Source: Fictibacillus marinisediminis (GTDB lineage: Bacteria > Bacillota > Bacilli > Bacillales > Fictibacillaceae). Taken from it: a stretch of 64,000 nt of DNA. This document shows positions 42,703-49,470 of the stretch, one piece after another (the stretch's first letter is position 1; each line of letters begins with the position of its first letter). A program made the translations under genes and the position numbers. Under the pieces are notes generated by a model. That model saw only the letters and a list, made by a program, of their open reading frames with translations. It searched no databases and had not been told where the DNA came from. The DNA lies in the NCBI RefSeq assembly GCF_023149135.1, contig NZ_JAIWJX010000002.1:3348001-3412000 (forward strand), given 5' to 3'.

Positions 42703-44087
42703 TTAATTGATCAAACGGACAATCTGTTTGTTACTCCATGAAAGCCGGTAGTACGCATATTGCAATGCAAGACCTGCGATAAAGGCAGCAGGATATCCAA
42801 TCCAAATTCCTCTGATCTCAAGGCTCGTATATTGAGAAAGATAGTACGCCAAAGGCACTTCGACGAGCCAGATCGGAAGGATACTGAAAATCGTCGGCCA
42901 GAGAACCGTCCCGCTTGCTCTCATCGTTGCGTTAAGGATCGCCGAGTGGCCCATGATGACATAGCTCCACAGCGTGATCATTAACAGACTCTGTGCCATA
43001 TTTACCGTTTCTCCGCTTGTTAAAAACAAGCTTAAGATCGGCCTTGAGAAGAAATAAATGATAATGATGATTCCTCCGCCGAGCAAATAGTTCAGCAGAA
43101 GGCCGGACCGGATGACCATTTTCAAACGCTCCATCTGGTTGGCCCCAATGGATTGCGCCGCAAAGATGGATACGGCGATACTAAGGCTGATCGCCGGCAT
43201 CTGCACATAACTGGCAACCTGATTAACCACGCCGTACGCTGCTGTCGCATCTGATCCGTAGCGGTTAACAAGGGAAATGACGGCAATTTCTGAAATAGAA
43301 AGCAAGATCATGCTTATGCTCGAAGGAATGCCGAGACGAAGCAACAATTTCAGCAGTTCTTTGTCTATTCTCAGTTTGCTGGTAATCGAAGAATCAAACT
43401 GCAGCGGATGACCCACTTTCCTTAAATAAAAGATCATGGCAAAAAAAGTGATGGTTGTGGATACGACAGAGGAATATGCTGCTCCATACACTTGCCTTCC
43501 GGAAGACCTGCCCACCCAAAAACGAATACCGGCATCAACGCAACATTGAGCACTGTGCTCATGACCAGAAAATAAAAGGGAGTCTTTGAGTCTCCTGTCC
43601 CTCTCATAAAGGTCGTGTAGACCGAGTAAAGAAACAGGATCGGCAGCGACCAGAATAAGATTCTTGCATAGTGCACACTCACATGGATGATATTTTCCGG
43701 CGTCCCGATCAGCCGCAGCACGTCATACGTAAAAATACCCCCAAGCACAGCCAGCACTACACCTAATAAAAAGGTAAACGTCAGGGTCGTGCCTACAATC
43801 GCCTTTAGCTTCTCTTCATTCTTTGCCCCAAAAGCCTACCCGATGAGGATGGAGCTTCCTGAACCGATTCCGATCACAAAAGAAATCAGCAGAAAGAACA
43901 ATGGAAAAAAAGCAGAGATGGCAGCCACGCTGTCCACTCCCAGCCATCTCCCGATAATCACCATCCCGACCAGCTGCCCGATCGATTGCATGACATTGCT
44001 GAAAAGCAGCGGTACGAGAAACAGAAGCATCGGCTTCATTACCGTCATCTGTGAAGGATTCTCTTGTATCGCTTCATTCGCATTCAT
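42703..44087 (-). pseudogene. MATE efflux transporter, broken by a stop and a frameshift
   Basis: Reading from ATG 44087, the N-terminal MATE part (PMLLFLVPLLFSNVMQSIGQLVGMVIIGRWLG) runs to a TAG at 43836-43838 inside the expected GQAFGAKN block, where homologues carry Gln (CAG). The same frame then continues to about 43500 (ARILFWSLPILFLYSVYTTFMRGTGDSKTP). There a one-base loss puts the rest (GAAYSSVVSTTITFFAMIFYLRK... to the stop at 42703) in another frame. With both repaired the protein would be about 460 aa, normal for MATE. Two separate lesions argue for true decay rather than sequencing error. It starts four bases into the end of the GIY-YIG gene. Confidence 0.87.
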
Positions 44088-44440
44088 CGCGGTTTCTCCT
44101 TATTGTATCCCAAGCCTCCAAACGGCTTAAGCTCCTGCAGCCATTTGTCTTCCAGTTTTTCAAGTGCTTTTTTCTCATTAAAATATCCATCGTCCTTCTT
44201 CTCGAGAACCTCAAGCACTTCAAATTCAAAGGCGTCTTTACCGAACTCATTCCATTCTTCTTGGAGTGTCTTGTTCATGCTGCTGCCTTGCTCCAGCTCA
44301 AACTTTTTTCCATTGAGCGTTTTTAGGTTCCTTGTGCTTCCTATAAAGATTTTTTGATTGGCGGTGTTCCTGATCAGGTAAACACCCGCTTCAATCTTTG
44401 TTTCCATGTACTGTTGCTTTAATTCTTTTTTCCTGTCCAA
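44084..44440 (-). CDS. GIY-YIG nuclease family protein
   Basis: About 118 residues from a TTG at 44440 (reads DRKKELKQQYMETK) with GAAGGA seven bases upstream. The domain reads GVYLIRNTANQKIFIGSTRN, with the GIY/YIG pair degenerated to GVY...FIG, then LNGKKFELEQGSSMNKTLQEEW and FEVLEVLEKKD. Family members are small GIY-YIG-like proteins of unknown target; catalytic Arg and Glu are partly present. The open frame extends to an ATG at 44503, but those codons lie inside the MITE copy (44469-44691), so that start is artificial. Coupled to the MATE pseudogene (ATGA overlap). Confidence 0.78.
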   Translation of the reverse strand: MDRKKELKQQYMETKIEAGVYLIRNTANQKIFIGSTRNLKTLNGKKFELEQGSSMNKTLQEEWNEFGKDAFEFEVLEVLEKKDDGYFNEKKALEKLEDKWLQELKPFGGLGYNKEKPR

Positions 44441-44468
44441 AATATGTTCCTTCTTTCTCTTTATTTTT

Positions 44469-44691
44469 GGCTGCTTTCTAAAAGATTGTTGCTTTGGGAA
44501 CATTTTTTTAAAGAACCTTCATTGCTAAGTTGATTGGAGTGCAAGGTGCGAGACTACGGCTAGGAGAAGCGGGGCAGGTGAGACCCGGAGGCGCCTGCGC
44601 CGAGGAGGCTCAACGCACGCCTCGCGGAAAGCGAGGATCCTGAAACGGAAATCAACCACTCCTAAGAGTAACAAAGGTTACGAAAACAGCC
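44469..44691. repeat. MITE-like element, copy 2 (GGCTGTTTTC ends, 8-bp target duplication)
   Basis: A 223-bp element with imperfect terminal inverted repeats (GGCTGCTTTCTAAAAGATTG on the left; GGCTGTTTTCGTAACCTTTG read inward from the right). It is flanked by perfect 8-bp direct repeats TTATTTTT (44461-44468 and 44692-44699). The core (GTTGATTGGAGTGCAAGGTG ... CGCGGAAAGCGAGGATCCTG) matches copies 1 and 3. The GGCT(C/G)TTT ends and 8-bp duplications are as in ISL3-family elements. Confidence 0.88.
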
Positions 44692-45444
44692 TTATTTTTT
44701 CAGCCAGTACGAGCTTCCGTCTGCTTTCCTGTCCAGAAATCCATAGGCAATCATGTATCTTCTCAAGGTAACGTAGTCATGATAAACCGTCTTCAGGATT
44801 TCATTGACGTCTTTTTCGGTGTACGTTGTATCAGAAGAAAATAATGAAGTGATTTCCCGCAAAACAACAAGCTTTTGCTTTTCTTTTGACGGAAACGCCT
44901 TAAGAGCCGTTGTTCCTTCAATAAAGAACTTTTTCACCATCTTCTCCTTCTCTTCTTTTGTCACGTTATACCGGTCATCAATCATCGTCGCTGTCTGATG
45001 GGGTGCGATCATTGGGGGCGCATGCTGATCCTTTTCCTTCAGCAGCTCCATCATCGTCAGCAGCATTTTCGCCTGACGCTCTTTTTCTTTCAGCACAAAA
45101 CGGTGGTTCCTGATGGTTGACGTGCTGCTAACCTCCATTTCCTGCTTGATTTCCTCATCGCTTTTTCCTTCATAAAAAAGCCGGAGAAGCCGGTTCTGGT
45201 GATCGGTTAAGCCTGTCAGTTTCTTATTGAGTCCGATCAAATATTCAAAAACCGAACAGTGATCACGGCCGATATGAAGAGTCATATATTTTTCCGCTTC
45301 GTAAAGTACATCATTTTCGGGATAGATGATTCCTTTTTCAATGATGTTCCCGCATAAAAGGCAAACAAAGTGATGATGTTCTTCTACATAACCCTTTTTC
45401 AAATCTTCCAATGACGCTTCCCAAAACAAATCCGATATCAACAT
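44692..45444 (-). CDS. DUF2087 domain transcriptional regulator
   Basis: A 250-residue protein. Residues 25-70 hold a likely zinc site (CLLCG ... HIGRDHC). Residues about 78-125 form a LuxR-like HTH (LTDHQNRLLRLFYEGKSDEEIKQEMEVSSTSTIRNHRF). The C-terminal DUF2087 domain reads FSSDTTYTEKDVNEILKTVYHDYVTLRRYMIAYGFLDRKADGSSYW, typical of small regulators. Targets unknown. Its stop codon TAA lies inside the 8-bp target duplication of the downstream MITE, so the MITE inserted exactly at the gene's end. Confidence 0.82.
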   Translation of the reverse strand: MLISDLFWEASLEDLKKGYVEEHHHFVCLLCGNIIEKGIIYPENDVLYEAEKYMTLHIGRDHCSVFEYLIGLNKKLTGLTDHQNRLLRLFYEGKSDEEIKQEMEVSSTSTIRNHRFVLKEKERQAKMLLTMMELLKEKDQHAPPMIAPHQTATMIDDRYNVTKEEKEKMVKKFFIEGTTALKAFPSKEKQKLVVLREITSLFSSDTTYTEKDVNEILKTVYHDYVTLRRYMIAYGFLDRKADGSSYWLKK

Positions 45445-45540
45445 ATTGCAAACAACCCCTATAAAAGTTTATTTATTTACAAACATAATATTATTCTGTT
45501 TGTTATTCGTCAATAAATTCAATGTAAAAAAATTCAAAAC

Positions 45541-45573
45541 AAAAAACCTTCCGGAAAACGCGTTTCCAGAAGG
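45541..45573 (-). terminator. Terminator after nupG
   Basis: CCTTCTGGAAA / TTTCCGGAAGG stem, then TTTTTT on the minus strand, 12 bases after the nupG stop. Confidence 0.85.
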
Positions 45574-45584
45574 CTTTATATATA

Positions 45585-46778
45585 TTACCAAACAAACAAT
45601 CCGACAAGCATTGCACTCAGCAGTGATACGGCCATTCCGCTGACGAGCAGCTTCCAGACGTTTTTGCCTATGATCGTTGATTTTTCTTCTCCTAAAATGG
45701 AGTTGTACGTTCCGTAGATCATACCAACTGTACTGAAGTTCGCAAACGATGTTAAGAACGTTGTCGCAACAGCAATCGTATGCGGAGGCAAGTTGTTAAG
45801 CTGATTTTTCAAGTCCATCATCGCCACAAACTCATTGGTTGCTAGCTTGATTCCCATCAATTTTGCGACATACATTGCATCATGAACCGGAAGCCCTAGT
45901 AAAAAGGCAAACGGGCTGAAGATGAACGAGAAGATTTTTTGAATCGTAAGTCCATTGATAAAGAATCCAAGAATTCCGTTCAAAGCGGACGTCAGCGCCA
46001 CGTAACCGATCACCATCGCAAGGATGACAATGACCATGCGGATCCCGACAAGCATACTGTTAGAGATCGTAGAGAAGAAATCCTTCTTCTCTTCTTTTGG
46101 CGGAACATAGACGACATCTTCCTCTTTTGCCACGTCTACCGGATGCAGAATGCTTGCGAGCAGCAAGGCATTCAAACAGTTGAGAGGAATAGCCGCAAAC
46201 ACATATGTTGCCGGCACCATCGTCAAATACGCTCCAATAATGGACCCGCTGATACTGCTCATGCTCATCAGTCCGAACGTCAGCAGCCTGTGTTGTTTGA
46301 GCACGACCAGCTGCTGGCGGATCACCGCAAGTGCTTCTGTATTTCCAAGGAACATCATCTGTATGGAGAAAAAGCTTTCAAGCTTCGGCAGCCCTGAAAT
46401 TTTTGAGATGACCCAGCCAACCTTATCGATAATCCACGTTAAGATTCCAAAATAAGAAAGAATATCAAAGAACGTAACGACGAAAATAATAGGAAGAAGA
46501 GCACTAAAGAAGAAATCGATGTTCTTATTTGCCATAACGGAAGGAAATACAAAGGCCGTTCCGTCGTTTGCACAGGCAATGAGCCAAGAAAAAAATGACG
46601 CAAACTGATCAATCACTTTTGTTCCAATTTTTGTACCAAGCATGAACCACGTAATAAGCAATTCAACCGCAAAAAGAATCCCTATGGATTTCCATTTTAC
46701 GTTCTTTCGATTCGGAGAACATAAATAAACAACTCCGACCACAACCAGCACACCTAACAGATTCATCAAAAAATACAA
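45585..46778 (-). CDS. nupG: Purine nucleoside transporter NupG (CNT family)
   Basis: A 397-residue CNT transporter. A TTG start at 46778 (reads YFLMNLLG) fits the family N-terminus, with CGGGAGTGG upstream; longer in-frame codons are leader. Features: FFFSALLPIIFVVTFFDILSYFG, SGLPKLESFFSIQMMFLGNTEALA, IKLATNEFVAMMDL and TSFANFSTVGMIYG. It resembles B. subtilis NupG (YxjA), which imports purine nucleosides and is controlled by a guanine riboswitch, as seems to be the case here (aptamer at 46965-47038). Confidence 0.88.
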   Translation of the reverse strand: MYFLMNLLGVLVVVGVVYLCSPNRKNVKWKSIGILFAVELLITWFMLGTKIGTKVIDQFASFFSWLIACANDGTAFVFPSVMANKNIDFFFSALLPIIFVVTFFDILSYFGILTWIIDKVGWVISKISGLPKLESFFSIQMMFLGNTEALAVIRQQLVVLKQHRLLTFGLMSMSSISGSIIGAYLTMVPATYVFAAIPLNCLNALLLASILHPVDVAKEEDVVYVPPKEEKKDFFSTISNSMLVGIRMVIVILAMVIGYVALTSALNGILGFFINGLTIQKIFSFIFSPFAFLLGLPVHDAMYVAKLMGIKLATNEFVAMMDLKNQLNNLPPHTIAVATTFLTSFANFSTVGMIYGTYNSILGEEKSTIIGKNVWKLLVSGMAVSLLSAMLVGLFVW

Positions 46779-46964
46779 GTCCAACCACTCCCGTTGTATG
46801 TTTTTCCGTATATAAAATGCCCTTATTTCCCTACTTTCAGCCAAATTGGACAGAAAGCATGAAAATAAGAGCAATACACGTTGTCATACAGCAGAGCAAA
46901 GTCCGGAAAAGTGATCGGTCTTGCTCCGTGTTGAGATCGAGACTCTTTTTTTAATTTCACGCTT
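46779..46964 (-). promoter_or_regulatory. Expression platform/leader between riboswitch and nupG
   Basis: About 186 bases of leader. Partly pairing GAGCAAGACCG and CGGACTTTGCTC stretches lie near 46895-46930. No classic hairpin-plus-T-run terminator is obvious, so the switching mechanism is unresolved. Confidence 0.4.
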
Positions 46965-47038
46965 CCCTGTAGTCCGGCATTTGACGGCTGCCAGGTAGAA
47001 ACTATCAGACCGATTGATTGTACTGATATTATACAAGG
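46965..47038 (-). ncRNA. Guanine-type purine riboswitch aptamer upstream of nupG
   Basis: On the minus strand P1 is CCTTGT / ACAGGG. J1/2 is ATAATA, P2 TATCAG / CTGATA, J2/3 GTTTCTACC (invariant purine-riboswitch core), P3 TGGCA / TGCC with loop GCCGTCAAA, and J3/1 GGACTAC. The C in GACTA is the residue that pairs with guanine (U for adenine). L2 is longer than the usual seven bases but ends in CGG, which can pair with the CC of L3. Gene context (nupG) agrees. Confidence 0.82.
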
Positions 47039-47136
47039 ATACTATTTTAGTCTTTAGGAATAAAGGTCATTTTAATATATCAACATTCTTTTTACAATGG
47101 AGGGACGAAAAGTTTTATTTTAAAAATAATTTCGAA

Positions 47137-48027
47137 TTAATGAAAAACGATTGTCTTGTTTTCGTGAACAATCACCCGGTCCTGCAGATGCCAGTTTACC
47201 GCCCGGGCAAGTACACTGCGCTCAACGGAACGGCCGATTCTCTTAAGATCCTCCGCATTATGATGATGGCTGACCCGCTCCACTCCCTGCTCAATGATCG
47301 GACCTTCGTCCAAATCGTTGGTCACATAGTGAGAGGTCGCACCAATCAGCTTCACTCCCCTTCCGTACGCCCGTTCATACGGCTTGGCACCAATAAACGC
47401 CGGCAGGAAGGAGTGATGAATATTGATGATCCGGTTCGGGTGCTTCGATACAAAATCCGGCGTCAAAATCTGCATGTAACGTGCTAGGACGATAAGCTCA
47501 ATTTGATACTCTTCCAAAAGCTGCAGCTGTTTCTCTTCCACTTCTTTACGGATGTCCTTGTTGGCCGGTATGTAATGGTAGGGTATGCCGAGCGATTCGA
47601 CAAGCGTTCTTGAATCCTCATGATTGCTGACCACAAGGGCAATTTCCGCGTCTAGTTCTCCGCTCTGATACTCCCACAACAGCTCGAGCAGACAGTGTGG
47701 TTCTTTTGAAACAAAGATAGCCGTCTTCTTTAGTTGGGATGCCAGCGAGAGGCGCCAGTCCATTTCGAAACTTTCGGCGATTGCGGTAAAAGCCTCTTTT
47801 AGATTTGGAGCGTTTTCGCCCAAATCTTCACATTCAAACTCGATACGCATAAAAAATGTGCCGCCCGCCGGATCCGTAGAATATTGATTGGATTCCACGA
47901 TATTCGCTCCCTGGCTATATAAAAACTTCGAAACGGCAGCCACAATTCCCGGCTTGTCCGGACAGCTGATCAGCAGCCTTCCTTTGTTGCCGTTTAGTAC
48001 GGGTTCACTCTTTTGCATGCTCTCCAT
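47137..48027 (-). CDS. purU: Formyltetrahydrofolate deformylase PurU
   Basis: A 296-residue enzyme: N-terminal ACT domain (GRLLISCPDKPGIVAAVSKFLYSQGANIVES), then a formyltransferase-like domain with IVLARYMQIL, the catalytic Asn-His-Asp set in INIHHSFLPAFIGA and TSHYVTNDLDEGPIIEQ. It hydrolyses 10-formyl-THF to formate and THF, balancing one-carbon units; this fits a genome with formaldehyde assimilation genes at 31 kb. The first ATG is close to the GGAGA site; the ATG three codons later (48018) has better spacing. Monocistronic. Confidence 0.95.
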   Translation of the reverse strand: MESMQKSEPVLNGNKGRLLISCPDKPGIVAAVSKFLYSQGANIVESNQYSTDPAGGTFFMRIEFECEDLGENAPNLKEAFTAIAESFEMDWRLSLASQLKKTAIFVSKEPHCLLELLWEYQSGELDAEIALVVSNHEDSRTLVESLGIPYHYIPANKDIRKEVEEKQLQLLEEYQIELIVLARYMQILTPDFVSKHPNRIINIHHSFLPAFIGAKPYERAYGRGVKLIGATSHYVTNDLDEGPIIEQGVERVSHHHNAEDLKRIGRSVERSVLARAVNWHLQDRVIVHENKTIVFH

Positions 48028-48100
48028 TCTCCTCTGCCTTTTTAATATCTGAGTATACGGGAATGTGAGGAAAAAGGGAAATGATGCGTTGGGGTGGTGG

Positions 48101-49072
48101 CTAGTCTTCGAAGGTGAGATGGTAGGTTCTTCCTCTTTGGTTTCCTTCAGTCTCTGTTGAAATAGATTGAAGGATTCGACTGGCCAAGGGGTTTGAATTA
48201 ATTTTTAGGAAGTCCCGAGCTTCACGGTTTGAAATGGTTGATTGGATGAGGTAACTGTAATCTCTCAAAGCCTCAATATGCGCAGTTTTACAGGTATGTA
48301 AGCATTGAGCACAAAGCCAAGTACCATGCACTCTTTCCATTGGTATTTGAAAGCATTCGGGACAATGGACCCCTTTAATAATATCTTTTGAATGAATATT
48401 GAATTGTTCCATAACAGAGGAATCAGATGAATTGTGTTGTTTTAGAAGAAGGCGGGTTATTTTTTTTAGTTGTTTTATCGATAATATCGCTTCATTATAG
48501 CGGCCTTCAATCTGGTTAATTTTAAACGGGAGGGCATTGCGGTGAATAACCTTCCTGCGAACGTATTGCTGATGTGGAGGAGAGGTTTGAATCTGTGAGT
48601 TCGGGTGGCTGATTACTACCAGTGTTTCTATGGGAATATCAGGGAGTTTATGCTTGTTAAGCCATGAGGTAAGTTGAACTTTGTGACGTTTGACTTGGAG
48701 AATGGGATCAGGAAAGACTTCTACTTTGTCGTCTAAAGTTCGGATCAGTTGGTGAAAGTCCTGGTCAAAAAATAAAGTTCCAGCTATGTTCTTCACCTCT
48801 AAAATGAAGAGATAATACGGGGATATGAGCAGGGTGTCGATCTGAAAGTGATATTCATTATGGGGTAATCGGAGGTCATGCACTATATAGTAGTTTTGCG
48901 GGGATAAAAAGCTTAGGGGATAATCTATGGAGTGCTCTCCTCTATAGCCGGCGGTGTGTTTTGCGAGCGTTTCTTGAATGAAAGGGATTTTCGAATGATT
49001 TTTTGGCAATCTGCGCAATAAAGCCTGTAATTTTTGAATGTATAACGGGCGATTCCGGGTTTTAACGATCAT
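48101..49072 (-). CDS. NERD-domain protein (nuclease-related)
   Basis: About 323 residues from the ATG at 49072 (MIVKTRNRPLY) behind GGGAGTG. NERD domain at about residues 40-150: GYRGEHSIDYPLSFL, FQIDTLLISPYYLFILEVKN (E-x-K catalytic core of the PD-(D/E)xK fold) and GTLFFDQDFHQLIR. The C-terminus has a zinc ribbon CPECFQIPMERVHGTWLCAQC. Widespread in Bacillaceae; role unknown, possibly DNA processing or phage-related. It stands alone; the upstream region has five phased repeats (49167-49259). Confidence 0.85.
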   Translation of the reverse strand: MIVKTRNRPLYIQKLQALLRRLPKNHSKIPFIQETLAKHTAGYRGEHSIDYPLSFLSPQNYYIVHDLRLPHNEYHFQIDTLLISPYYLFILEVKNIAGTLFFDQDFHQLIRTLDDKVEVFPDPILQVKRHKVQLTSWLNKHKLPDIPIETLVVISHPNSQIQTSPPHQQYVRRKVIHRNALPFKINQIEGRYNEAILSIKQLKKITRLLLKQHNSSDSSVMEQFNIHSKDIIKGVHCPECFQIPMERVHGTWLCAQCLHTCKTAHIEALRDYSYLIQSTISNREARDFLKINSNPLASRILQSISTETEGNQRGRTYHLTFED

Positions 49073-49166
49073 ATTTTCACTCCCAGTCAAAAATTGAAGA
49101 GTTTTTCAAACAAAATTGGTTTGACTAATGAGATTAGCTTTTGTAATTAGGGGACTAAAAAATTTC

Positions 49167-49259
49167 ATGTTCAAAAAAGGTTAATTTATGTTCAAAAATC
49201 CGGATTTATGTTCAAAAAAATGATTTTATGTTCAAAAACTCATCTTTTATTTTCAAACA
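49167..49259. repeat. Five ~20-bp phased TTATGTTCAAAAA words
   Basis: ATGTTCAAAAA (last copy ATTTTCAAAC) begins at 49167, 49188, 49208, 49228 and 49249, spacing 21, 20, 20, 21. The word is constant while the 7-9 following bases vary. A further copy is at about 59590. It lies between the NERD gene start and a small frame on the same strand. Confidence 0.7.
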
Positions 49260-49373
49260 GGATAACCTCGACACCGTTCGACTGTTTTCGCTACAATCAT
49301 TTGCGCCCTCCTCCCACCTCCTCAACCCAACCACCAATTCCTCTAACTTGTTCATCATTTCCTCAACAATCAT
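49212..49373 (-). CDS. Possible 53-aa small protein in a G-rich tract
   Basis: A minus-strand ATG at 49373 with GGGAGG eight bases upstream opens 53 codons (MIVEEMMNKLEELVVGL..., ending LNIKSFF). The start is helical and acidic with coiled-coil character. The end runs into the phased repeat array. The whole region 49290-49430 is nearly G-free on the plus strand, so a strand bias could create such frames by chance. Low confidence. Confidence 0.3.
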   Translation of the reverse strand: MIVEEMMNKLEELVVGLRRWEEGANDCSENSRTVSRLSCLKIKDEFLNIKSFF

Positions 49374-49426
49374 TTCTCATCGCCTCCCACCTATTAATTC
49401 TCCCCCTCCATTAAATAATCCTCCAC

Positions 49427-49461
49427 AAAAAAGCAGGCCCGCCTCAATCGGCAAGCCCGCT
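49427..49461 (-). terminator. Terminator after the RND pump gene
   Basis: AGCGGGCTTGCC / GGCGGGCCTGCT stem with wobble pairs, TTTTTT on the minus strand, 10 bases past the swrC-like stop. Confidence 0.8.
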
Positions 49462-49470
49462 CATCATCGA

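Noticed and set aside
46779..47136. T-box or adenine riboswitch upstream of nupG
   Set aside because: No T-box sequence. The J3/1 base is C, not U, which points to guanine, and gene context agrees.
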